From Archilochus colubris (taxonomy: Eukaryota > Chordata > Aves > Apodiformes > Trochilidae), in NCBI GenBank assembly GCA_023079485.1, contig CM041084.1, forward strand, positions 130,088,792 to 130,152,791: a stretch of 64,000 nt of DNA. Direction: 5' to 3'. Of this stretch, positions 24,594 to 37,079 are shown in pieces. The notes beneath the pieces are model-generated. The model did no database searches. It saw nothing but the letters and a program-made list of their open reading frames with translations, and had not been told where the DNA came from. Position 1 is the first letter of the stretch. Every line of letters starts with the position of its first letter. The translations under genes and the position numbers were made by a program.

Positions 24594-27357
24594 CTGCAAG
24601 ATTAAAAAAAAAAAATTAAGTTATGTTGGACAAACTTCATGCTCTAAGTAAACATATTAGTATGTATGAATGCAAAGCAATGCGGTGGTTTAGTCTAGAG
24701 GAATTCCCCCTGTTATTTCCTGATGGTTTAAAGAATCACACACCCTTCATGTGGCAAACAGAAGTGAAACATGGAATAAATCAAGAGCTGGAACAATACT
24801 GCACAGCATGTCAGATTCACTATACATGCTGCACTGATAACTGAATCAATCTTGCTAAGGGCCTAAAAGAGAAAGGAATGCAGCTTTCAGATAGGAGCCA
24901 GAGAGGAAACAAGTGGTGTAGGCAACCTACCAAGGAAGGAAGAAAACCAAATTCAAATTGCTTCTCCCCAGTACCTTGAACACAATCCAAGACCAGCTGT
25001 GCTCCATGACAAGAGTCATGCAAGTGGTTAGCTCCAAACTCTGAGCTTGCCCCTTTATTCTATTACTGAGCACACTGAGGAGGTAGGATACTCCACAAAT
25101 TTACACTTGACCTTGGTTCCCATTATCAGTATCACCACACAAAGTCCACGCCAAGCAGACAAAAGACAAAATCCACACTTCAGTACCAAGTTGCCCCCAT
25201 TCCCAGCAGAGTTCTAAGCTAAGACCTTAATTCATTACTTCTCTTCCCTGCCTACCCTGCCCCTTCTTCAATTTTGGAGCTAAGTACTGATTCCAGAGCA
25301 TTACATGAGTGTTACATAAACTGCTGTATCTATTGCCACGTACAGGATGTATTCCAGTAAAATGGGAGATGTAGAGCATGCATGACCACTGTACCCTTCA
25401 GTAACTATGCCAAAAAAGGAATAAAATTCAACCTCCATACATCCAACTGCCATAACTAAGATTTAAGCAACCAGCTTCCATCTTTTCTGTGTACTTGCCC
25501 TTTTCACAGTCTTTTAGGAACATCTGAAACACTGGTATTGTTTTCCCCCTTCTATTTATGTATTCTGTGCGGATACAAAAATATCCAACCCCTTTCTACT
25601 GTGAAGGAGTGAAAAATACCAGTTCATAACTAAACAGGCTAAAGAAGAAGAATCAATTCAAACAAAATCACATATAAAGATTTGTCCTTCACATTGTCTT
25701 TTGAGCTGTTGTAATTAAGGAATGGAACAAATGTTTAGGAAACATTTAATTTTAACAGGTGCACACAATGTGCATTTTTTTTTCTAAGCTGCAAATGGGA
25801 ACATCAGCAAGTTGAGAATGGGGCTCTACTTGCACTGAAAAAAATCCTGCTCATGATTCCAATTAAATATTCAACATGCATCCTTGTTGACAGTGTTTGT
25901 TTCAAATGATTTTACCACCAGATGCCTTTCAGAATACTCTGATGAAGGCCACCTGACTAAGGAATGCAATTCTAGTGTTTAAGAAAGTTTAAAAGTGCCT
26001 AAATATTAGCAATGGGATCAAATCAGAGGCAGAATTGCCAGGATTAAAACCAGGTAAATTTATCATTTCAGTATTTACCTTTCCTGCAGTCACCACTGAA
26101 GAGCAGAAGTCTTCCCCTCTCACAAGAAGAAAAACATTAAGAAAGGGACTGCCACATTTCTATTAATTTCTTTGAATAAATTTATTTCTAATTTCTGCTT
26201 TTTTCTGCAGTTGTTATGCAGAAACCAGATAGTTGCAGATTGCCACACAACAGAATTTGGTATTAACGGCGTTAAGTACAAACACTTTATTTAATCTTGC
26301 TCCTTTAAGCAAACAGGCTGAGAAAATCCAGCTGGCCAGGATAATTAGAGCCACAGATTATCATGTAATGATCACAATATGAAAACATTCCAAAAGAATG
26401 AAAAAGCTATCACTCTAGATTAGTTTGAAGTCATTTTAAGAGAAGCAGAGAACTGAGTGTAAGAAATCTGGATCAAGAAGGGGGGGGAATTCTTTATTGA
26501 GCTGTCACATCATGAGCTTGTGCAGTTTAATGAATGTTCTTATTAATAACTAAGAAAACTTGAAATAAGGCTTTTTTTCCCTTGTGTTATAACAAGTAAG
26601 GGAGAACAAAGTTTTGGAAGTCTTCAAATTAAAAAAAAAAAAAAAGCAACGCTAAGTGCTAGGAAAATAGTACTGTGAACAAACTTCTGTTCAGCCTTAA
26701 TTCAGTACAACAAAAATCTCAGTATTATTACACGGAGCTGTGTAATAATTAAATGCCTCTGTGATTTTTTTGTATCTATTTATGTATCTAAAAACACTTC
26801 CTTCATTACTAGATATCTTCCCCCTCTCATCAACTTCAAAAGATGAAAGGATGCAAGGAAGTTCTGTTTCTTACATTAAAATAAATGCTATGAGAGAGAA
26901 AACAGCCTCTCCATTGCCTCACTCACTCCACCACCACAAGTAAAAGTAAAGACAGCCCAAAAAGACACAAGACAGCCCAAAGCTAAGCAGATCAAGATGT
27001 GGCAACACCAACATCACAGTGATACCAGACAAGTCTTAAGAGCCTTGTCTCCTCTCCACACAAAGGCAGAACATGACTATGTGAGGAGGGAAAAACCTGC
27101 AGTCCCTCTGTGCAAGTCTCCTACATCACACAAGCTAAACACAGGACCCAAAATGCACTCAGGTTTCTACTCTGCCCTTAACTCCCTGCTCTCCAGCTGC
27201 CACATGTCCTTGTGTTGTTAGTACCCACAGGTTACTAGAGTCCTTTTTGTCTGGAAACATCTTCTTACATGATCAGAACAGAAGAACACCCAAAGACAAG
27301 CACAATGCTTCACTGAAACAATCTTGTTTCTTGTTTTAAGGCAGAGGAGCTTATTAC
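24594..27357. other. COX6C 3' UTR intron
   Basis: About 2.8 kb between the donor GTAATA (minus, 27357) and the acceptor TCTTGCAG (minus, 24594-24595). AT-rich, with an A-run at 26630-26645 and a G-run at 26480. No other gene was recognised. Confidence 0.65.
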
Positions 27358-29151
<1,794 letters not shown>

Positions 29152-29165
29152 GGTGACTGTATTTC

Positions 29166-30169
29166 CTAAAATGAAAATAAAACAAAATAAAATAAAATTA
29201 AATTCTGGGGACAAGAAGCTCTACTTAAGTCATCTTTTGTAGCTGTACCGTAGATTGTTCTTTACACTGTGTAATAAATGCCTTCACAACAAAAGCATTT
29301 CTTCTCTACCTGACTTCTCAGTAAGAACATTTAAGGGTCAACATTCAAGGACAAGCTATTCATGACATAAACCTAAGTGAGATTTTATGCTCCTTCCATC
29401 CAGTACTCAAGAAATCACTGTTCATAGTAAATCCTCCTCACCCTGCAGATCTTATCACTTCAGGCCTGCTGTCCTGATGAAGACATTCAGAACACTGATC
29501 ACATTTGATTGATTTCTAATGAAAAACACACGCCTCTTTAACTTACTTGTGGGGTTTTGATTGGTTTTTTTTAAAATAACTGCAAGCCTTACTGTACTAA
29601 AGGAAATTTTTTCTCTTCCGTAAGATGTAACCTGCACCACCAGACGCAGGCGGCCTCTTCAAACACCAGACTCGGGTTTCCTCAGCAGTGCACGGCCCCG
29701 AGGCAGCGCTGCCCGCTGGCTGCTCCCCTTCGTGCAGCCTCCCGGTGCTCACAGGGAGCGGGAGCGACACTCAGGAGGTGGCTCGGCCCGGCCCGGCCTC
29801 CCCCGGCGGCCTCAGTGCTGCTCTAAGCTACGCACACCCAACTCCCCTCACACATTTTCAGAGGAATCATCGCATACAGGTCCCTCTCCGCCGCCGTTAG
29901 CGGAAGAAAGGGCTATGGCCAGGCCAAGGTAAGTCCAGCACTGAACCTCCCCTCACAGACGGCGCTCCGGCCCCTCGCTGACCTCCGCCGCCCCAGGGCC
30001 CGTCCCCACCACCTCAGGGACGCGCAGAGGTCACCGGCTGCCGCGACGGGCGGCGGGGCCGGGGGGAGAGGGGCGGCTAGCGGCGACTGGTGGGGGCTGG
30101 CGGCGAGCGCTGGGCTGAGGGGGAGAAGGATCCCGGCAGCGGGAGGAGGGAGCGGGATCGCGGCCTCAC
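29166..30169. other. COX6C first intron, entering the CpG island
   Basis: About 1 kb. The half next to the coding exon is AT-rich. From about 29640 the sequence becomes GC-rich and CpG-rich, running into the promoter. Confidence 0.75.
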
Positions 30170-30190
30170 CTCAGCGCTGCCCCAGCAACG

Positions 30191-30200
30191 TCCTTCCGCC
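30191..30200 (-). promoter_or_regulatory. ETS/GABP (NRF-2)-like site
   Basis: The minus strand reads GGCGGAAGGA, containing the GGAA ETS core next to GC boxes (GGCGGGGCGG at about 30196-30205 and a similar one at 30221-30230). GABP sites are typical of cytochrome oxidase subunit promoters. Confidence 0.45.
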
Positions 30201-30233
30201 CCGCCGGCCCGCAGCCCTCTGCCGCCCCGCCAC

Positions 30234-30245
30234 CCCGCATGCGCA
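30234..30245 (-). promoter_or_regulatory. NRF-1-like site
   Basis: TGCGCATGCGGG on the minus strand matches the NRF-1 consensus YGCGCAYGCGCR at 11 of 12 positions. NRF-1 controls many nuclear genes for respiratory complexes, so it suits COX6C. Confidence 0.6.
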
Positions 30246-30588
30246 GGAGGAGGTGGCCTGGCTACGGCGAGCGGTGCGGCTCAAAGCCGGCAGTCCGCGC
30301 ACTGCTGCGGGGTGTGGATGGGGAGCGGGGAGAGGAGCGGGAGGTGTAGCCGTGTTGGGCTTCGCCATTGCCTAGCAAGAGTCAAGGGAGGAGGGGGCCC
30401 CGGGTGACACAGCCGTGCCGAGGTGCTCAGTGGGCCCCTCTCTCACCCCAGGCCGCCTGCTCACCCAACACTCTCGCTGCTCCGCACTTCTCCAGCCGCC
30501 GCCGCCCGCAGCCCTGCCCTCACATGGCAGCCGCTGTTCCAGGGCTCCGCAGTGGCCATCAGACTCAAATGGCTGTAATTCCAGAATG

Positions 30589-30607
30589 TATGGAATAATA
30601 ACCTCTG
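30589..30607 (+). CDS. Candidate first coding exon of an uncharacterised plus-strand gene
   Basis: At the edge of the CpG island an ATG with A at -3 (30589) opens MYGIITS and reaches a donor-like TCTG/GTGAGC at 30607/30608, in phase 1. That matches the entry phase of the exon-like segment at 33617. A separate upstream ATG (30523) gives a short overlapping frame that would act as a uORF. No family is recognised, and this part rests on the donor and the phase match only. Confidence 0.2.
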
Positions 30608-33407
30608 GTGAGCTGGCTAAGGATGATTGTTCAAAGAAATTAAACAACTTGCAATCCTTTCTAGGTGTTCCTTAGGCAGTTTGTGTGCCTTTCTTGGAAG
30701 TGAGGCACGGACGTCCTTTGCACCTGGCTTCCACCTTGATACCACCATTCCTGCATCTGGGATTGTTGTAATTTCTGTAACTCCTGAGGAGTCTGTGTGG
30801 GGTTTACACAAAATGCTAGAAATTCCTGCCTTGAAAGAACCCCAGCCCCTTCTATGCAGCAAAATATTCGTTCGAGCCTTGCAGTCCCTTGCCAAAGCCA
30901 GCAGATCCTGACATCAAATGAGAGAGGAGACAGGCCCTTAAAACTAAAGAGAAGTTGCTTTTCCTTTGGTGGGATCAAAGAAGAGGAAAGTGCAGAAAAA
31001 TGCAGAGAGAAATAATACAGGCACAGCTACAAGCCGAGAGAACCATCTTTGTAACAGCAGTCTGAATAGATGTGATCTGAACAACATTCCTCAAACTGAA
31101 GAAAAGTTTGTTACAATACTTGAGACTGAAATGAGTATTTACTGTGTGGATTAACACAAAAAGCCAAATGTTAACAATGTCATGCAGACAGAATGACAAA
31201 ATATGTCTATAAATTTACTGTGGTGATCTAAGGACATACCCATGTCCACAAGGGTCCTGCTGTTCTGGGGAGAGCTCATTCTGTCATTCAGTAAGATCAG
31301 GAAAGGAATGACAGGGCGAGTTGTCTAGGGTGTCTTAAAAGATCCACTCAGCGTGCCCTCGTTTTACACAGTGTCAAGAAAAAAGAGGATACAAAATTAA
31401 AAGAAGTGAAAGCATAGCAGATTTCATGGCTGCTATCATTATAGATTACATATGAGGGCTTTTCCTGTAAATGTGGGTCTTGGTGAGACAGAATATTTTG
31501 GTGGATGGACTTAGGTCTCCAAATAAAAGAATTTTGATTGCTGTTTTCAATAGCTTACTTCATGGCTGGCCAGGTCATTAAATTCTTTTCTATGTGACCA
31601 GTTTCCCCATGTGCCTGAGATACTGCTGGCTAGGCATCTTTGTGTTATAGTTAGGATGCTAAATGAAGTGCTAATTGTTACTATTCTTTGACGTCATTGC
31701 TGTGGAATATACAGCCAATTCCTTTTTGTTCTGTAGAAAGGGCAGTTGGGACCGTGCAAATAAGGGGTAAAAAAAGGGATACTGAATGCACTGGGAGAAG
31801 AGTCATGGAAGAAGGGCAGAAATAATCAGCTCCATTAAATCAGTGCCTGAATTTGCTTCCTCTCACTCTGGTTTCTGAATGGAGGAGAAGGCTGAATGCG
31901 TTTTGGACTCTGGTGGATCCCATGCATCCAAATGCATCAAAGCATTCTGAAAACACTGAGGTATGCACTGCAGAGACAACAGCATTATTTCCTTCCCAGT
32001 CCACCCAGTCCCTGGGGTTTCTGACACCTGCTTCAGTTGCCTTTTGGCCACGAATATCAGGACTGTTAGCTCAAAAGGCGCCACAGTTACCAATCTGCAG
32101 TCCTCTTTTCCTTTCCAAAACACTGTAGAGCCAGCAACAGTTGACACTTCTTCATGGTGTCCTTGAAAGGGATCATTTTTTGAAGAGTGAAGAAAGGGAT
32201 TAATGCTAAATAGTTGTATTCCAGGAATTTGTGCTGCACCGAAATTTGAAATAAAATTCACCTCTGCTTTAGTGAGAGGAAATTTAGGCAGTGAATCCTT
32301 GTTTGTTCCACAAAGAGTGCCAGCTGTGATACTTGGGACTGTGCTTTCTGTGGTGTGGACCGGAGCCGACTAGGAACGGGACTGTGACAATCCAATGATT
32401 TTGCATATGCCACAAAAAGCCTTTAGATAATCATAATCTGGATCAAATTAGAAGAAAACAAAATCTACTGGAAAAGGATCACATGGGACAGCAGCAATCC
32501 CCTGAGCCAGCTGCATTTATAAGTAGTTTAATTTAGTATAAAACCTACCTCTCTATCATAAAAGAAAAAAAAATTAAACAGTGCTATGTGCCACATATGA
32601 AAATGCATACATTTGGGCTCCTCCTCCCATTTCTGTGCCAGAAATTAACTAATCAAATGCTCTCTTACCACGGCTCTGTCAACATCAATCAGTGGTGGTA
32701 TGGAACAAACAAAGATATTGTGGCACAAGAAGTTACTTAACAGAATTGGAATGGCAGCTGTACAAAAAATGAGGGTGAATCAATGATTCCTAAATGGAAA
32801 AAGTCAAAATTAGTAGGGGGAAGAAAAATATTTTTATACTTCCCATTATAAACAAAGGAGAAAAAAACCCAGAAGTTCAAATCAGAATAAATGGAGTAGA
32901 CAGGGATTTCACAAGCCTTTGTTGATTTTATGCATGCTTCTGAAATAAATAAAATCTAAAAAAAAAAAAGGCAATTTTTTTCAGTTTGTTCAACTTGTAG
33001 AGAGGCAGATTTTGATATTTTTAAACACTTCAAATAGCAATATGATTACATTAATGATCCTGTATTTGTTACCATCATAAGTTATATTGTTAAATAAGAG
33101 ACTCAGATATTTTTCCCGATTCTCAACTTGAAGTTGAGACATTAATTCATGTCACATGTCCCTCTTCTTTTTTGAAGTATGGTTATATATTAATTGTTCT
33201 CATTCTGGAGTCCTCCAGGTTCAGGGATCCTAAAAAATACACTGCTTATGTCAGTAGCAGGAAAAGTTCATTTAGATAAATTGTATTTTTGAAGAAGAAA
33301 TATTTTATATACATATCATTCTTACCTAAAAATTTAACCTAGACAGGTCTAAATTCACCATTCATTGCCAGAGATGTTCTACATTATCATCTGATTTCAT
33401 AGAAAGG
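30608..33407. other. Spacer or candidate intron upstream of 33.4 kb
   Basis: AT-rich. A 132-codon minus-strand open frame at 31863-32261 has protein-like stretches but stops on both sides, no splice context and no recognised family. A 9-bp-stem inverted repeat (CTGTCATTC) lies at 31281-31314. A-runs occur at 32560 and 32958. Confidence 0.55.
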
Positions 33408-33495
33408 AGATATCCCTGACCATGGCAGGGGTCTTGGAACTTGATGATCTTTAAGGTCCCTTTCAGCCCAAACCATTCTATGATTCTATGATTCC
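33408..33495 (+). mobile_element. CR1 LINE 3'-end fragment
   Basis: About 90 bases: CATGGCAGGGGTCTTGGAAC, then a line matching TTGATGATCTTTAAGGTCCC, ending ATTCTATGATTCTATGATTC. This is the typical CR1 3' terminus in plus orientation, strongly 5'-truncated and better preserved than the copy at 7590. Confidence 0.93.
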
Positions 33496-33616
33496 TGTAT
33501 GTAATTGTAGAATGTAAGACTGTACTACTGTATTACTATGACTACAATACTCTGTGTTTGCATTGATATGCCTTACTCTGAGAAAGTATTTTTATTCCTC
33601 ATCCTTGTTTTTCCAG

Positions 33617-33795
33617 GAACCTGTGGAGTTAAGCCACCTCTACAGCCAACTATTCCAGTCTACAGTTCAACCAGTCAACACGTAACATTGTTAAATGTAA
33701 TTCAGTCTCTGCAGTCCCATCTTGGCAATGCACAGCCCATCAGATGTAGTCCAGAAGCATTCCTAGCCTGGCTTCAGCTCCAGAAAGTGTTCAGG
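33617..33795 (+). CDS. Candidate exon of an uncharacterised plus-strand gene
   Basis: The exon-like segment has a strong acceptor (CCTTGTTTTTCCAG before 33617) and a strong donor (AGG/GTAAGA at 33795/33796). It encodes about 59 residues without a stop, running from GVKPPLQPTIPVYSSTSQHV through LLNVIQSLQSHLG and ending AFLAWLQLQKVFR, with balanced, non-repetitive composition. Phase is 1 in and 0 out. I recognise no family. It lies between COX6C and RGS22, where I know of no human protein-coding gene. Confidence 0.35.
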
Positions 33796-36700
33796 GTAAG
33801 AGCAGCACTGGAGCAGAGTTTCTCCTTCTGAAAATGAAAGCAAGGACACAAGGACAAGAGGCCAAGCTTTTCACAATCCTTTTCAAAGCACAGTTTGGTT
33901 GATGTGCTGTGACTCAATTTAGTTTCACACAAGGCAAAATTCTCTAGTTCCAAACATCATCTACCATATGGACACTGTTTTATGGCAAACAATGTCTGCA
34001 TGACTTGCCCACCAGGCTCCTGGTGAGCCTGTACACACAGGCCCAAGGTACATTCACCAGTTCTCCTTGATCCTGGGTGCCTTACAGTAAGTATGAGCAG
34101 AAGATTGATGGGTACCCTTCAGGAGTCCAAAGAGGACTCCATTGAAAGAGGAAGTGTTCTTCATACTGTAATAAGGTTTAGACCAGGTCTTTTGTTAGCT
34201 TCTGTTTTTCCTAGATGATACCATTAATCCTCTGACCTTCAGGAAAGCAGAAATCAGCCAACTGCTGCTGTTTGTACAGCTATAATTTTGTTCAAGGAAT
34301 TAATTCTCACAGAAAATAACAGACCAACTTACCTGGGGGTATAAAGCTGTACAGTGGGAAGGCCTCTTTCAAAGAGAAGATTGGACTTAATCTCCACAAG
34401 GCACAGCATTTGGTCCCTTCCCTGGTTATATTCAACATGCTCTTGGCTCAGTGTGCTCCTCTCAGAGGAGAGAGCTTTGTTGAGAGGACAAGAGGCCTTG
34501 CTCAGGTTAGGGACTGCACCCCAGGAAAGTGACACTTAGTAACTGGCAGCTGTAGGATTCAACCTGGAGATATCTATGCCTTTTATTTGAGTAAAGTATA
34601 AAATAAAAAATTAGCAAGTACAATGTAGAGCTCATTCTGAAGAAAATACTGGCCCAGGTTATGTGTAAATTGCCACTTTTGGAATTGTTTGTGCATCAAG
34701 TTTTTAGACCTTTTCTCAGAGGTTTCTAAGGCTTCCATTTTAGTCTGGTTTAATTCATGTTGAGGTGATGACATGGTAAGCATTACAAGATGCTGGCAAA
34801 TTTCCCTTTCTGGGTTTGAAATGACAGTCTAGAAGGAGTGAGGAGTGTCTTTTTCACATTTGTTGTGATTTGTGTCATCATACTGCAGTCATGTCAACTG
34901 AATTGTGTCCATTTATGAAAAGAGAGTTCATGAACACCATAAAAACCAAAAATAAAGTAACAAGTACCCCAGAGATGATGTATTTCTTGACCTCTTTGTG
35001 ACCTGGTGAACAAATTGTGAGCCTGAAAGCTTCTCCGTTGTTTCCAATTACATCACCTGGTCTAATAAATACATCCCTTCTTCCTAAAAAATGCCATTGC
35101 TTTGGTTTATTTTGGTTTTGGAAGAAACTATTGACTTAGGATTGCCATGTTGTGTAAAAGCTCCATAGCTTTTATTTGATATTTGATGGTACTGCAAATA
35201 CAGTATATTTTCTTTACAATCACAACATTAGCAGCGCTTGAAGTCCCAGCAGTCAGGGAGTCTCTGACTACAAAATTCCCAATGGAGACAAAATCTGTGT
35301 CAGGTTGTGGTTCCAGGTTTGAAAGGTGAGGCCCAGTCAGACGTGTGAGGCTTCCAGAAAGTAGTCAAATCATCTGTTCATGTTTTCTTAACAAACTTGT
35401 TATTGGCATAAACTTTTAAAAATATGTATACTTAAACCAGCCTGTTTTAACTTTACTGTTTTGTTTGAAATAATCTAATTAGGAAATTGTGGATCTCAGG
35501 TTTCTACTGCATTGAAATTTTTGAGCTTCATGATTAACAAAACTGGCAATAGATAACAGCATAAGCAACCTTAGTTAAATATATTTTGATTAAATGAGTT
35601 CAGGATACGTTTTCTTAAGACAAATTTGGCCATGTTCAATACGGCATTACATGTAAACGTCTGGAAAAATTGCAGAGTTTTTCCAAGCAGGAGGCATGAG
35701 ATTACTATAATCCATAGCCTCTACCACAGTATTAATTAGCATGGCTCACTAACCAGGGACGTAATATTTGTAAATGAAACTCTAGAAGGGCATCAGTAAG
35801 GAACAGGATGTTGAAGCCAAATGGAAAACATGAACCAATAAAAAGGCTGAACTAGCTAGAAGTGCAAGCTCAGCCTTTGAAGTTAGTTCAAGTACTGCAT
35901 GCTTTAATTTTGGTGTAATCTTATGATGGGGGTACAAACAAGAACTCAGAAACAGATTTTGTAACATTTGGCCCACTTGTAGATGAATCAGTTTGTTGAT
36001 GGTTACCAACAATTGCACAGCCAGAGAAGCTGTGGCCTTTGTTAAATTAGATTGAATAATTGGCTTCAGTGGGAGTTTTGGGTGCAGAGCAAATGAAGTG
36101 TCACGGCCCTTGACTGTCATAAGATTCCTTAGCAGAGGCTAAGCTTTTGCATTCAGAACAACCTGGATATGGATTCGGAGAAAATAACTCCCTCAAGAGT
36201 TCATCTGCTCGTTCCCCTGCCCCAGTACAGGCCTGAAAATACGTAGTCATTCCTGGCAGATGTGTGCATCTTATCTGTTTTTAGAACCCCTCTGATGACA
36301 ATAAGGATACCAAAAGCTTGCTGAACAATTTGTCTCCAACGCTCAACTATTGTCCCAGAACACAATCTGTGATTGATGCCACATTACCTTGGCAAGCCCA
36401 GCTAAGCCTATGTCTTTCTGTGTGTTGATTTTGTTTTGCTTTTTGGTAGGTTTTTTGTTGGGTTTTTTTGTTGGGTTTTTTTTGTTTTGGTTTGTTTTGG
36501 GTTTGTTGTTGTTTTTTTTTTATTTGTTTTTTCAATATACATTCACCTGGAGGTGCAGCAATGAAGCAGTGTTGCTTTCCTATTTTTTCAATTAAAAAAA
36601 AAAAAAGAAATCACTGTTTTAATCTTTTGGACAGCTTTCTAGAAGCCTACTGGTGCCAGGTGCTGAGGACCTCTGGAGATATGAATTAAGGGAATGAATT

Positions 36701-37004
36701 TCAATACATTCAGCAAATTTCAGGATCAAGCAGCCAGGAGTTAAGACAATCTTTGAACTGGAAAATCGTAACTGGAAGATGAATGCAGTCACACAGGCTC
36801 TCCTTTTTTTTAGGTCAAGCATTCAGTTCATTAGTTTGAGAATAGTAAATCATTCTTTGTAGCCTTTAGTGAATGTCCCAACACGTGCTGTTAATTAGTT
36901 TCTCATTTGGGAGAAAAAGCAGAGAGAAAGTTAATTTTTTTTCTTACATATGCTTTCTAGATGAAGAAGGACTCCCAAAAAGTGCATTTATTTTCTCTTT
37001 CCAG
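33796..37004. other. Spacer or candidate intron; T/G-rich tract
   Basis: AT-rich, with no recognised gene. It contains the low-complexity T/G tract at 36428-36534 and an A-run at 36594-36606. Confidence 0.55.
36428..36534. repeat. T/G-rich low-complexity tract
   Basis: About 105 bases made almost only of T and G, with repeated GTTTTTT, TTGGG and TTTGTTTTGG units. The irregular units suggest decayed simple sequence. Confidence 0.8.
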
Positions 37005-37079
37005 CAGCTATGCAGAGCTCTGGAAAGAGCCATATTGCTCAACAAAACAGGCATAATGGTTCTACCCTCTGAAATGCAA
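37005..37079 (+). CDS. Second candidate exon of the uncharacterised plus-strand gene
   Basis: A 75-nt segment after an excellent acceptor (TTTATTTTCTCTTTCCAG) and before the donor CAA/GTGAGT at 37079/37080. It encodes 25 residues, QLCRALERAILLNK then TGIMVLPSEMQ, in phase 0 to 0. It fits directly onto the phase-0 end of 33795. An upstream alternative acceptor at 36960 gives an incompatible phase. Confidence 0.33.

Larger units (their letters stand above)
30170..30250 (-). other. COX6C: COX6C noncoding first exon (inferred)
   Basis: A canonical donor, CTGAG/GTGAGG, at 30170/30169 on the minus strand sits inside the CpG island. It is the best partner for the acceptor at 29166. The 5' end is not visible and is placed only approximately, near the NRF-1-like motif. 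Confidence 0.55.
29640..30560. promoter_or_regulatory. COX6C: CpG island promoter of COX6C
   Basis: This is the only clearly CpG-dense stretch of the window (for example 30030-30260 with many CG dinucleotides), in an otherwise AT-rich 64 kb. It covers the inferred COX6C first exon and extends upstream of it. No TATA box is seen, as is usual for housekeeping respiratory genes. The island reaches well past the COX6C start and could also drive transcription in the plus direction. Confidence 0.85.

Noticed and set aside
36961..37004. Earlier acceptor (TTTCTAG) for the second candidate exon
   Set aside because: It would enter in a phase that does not fit the phase-0 end at 33795. The acceptor at 37003-37004 has a far better pyrimidine tract and the right phase.
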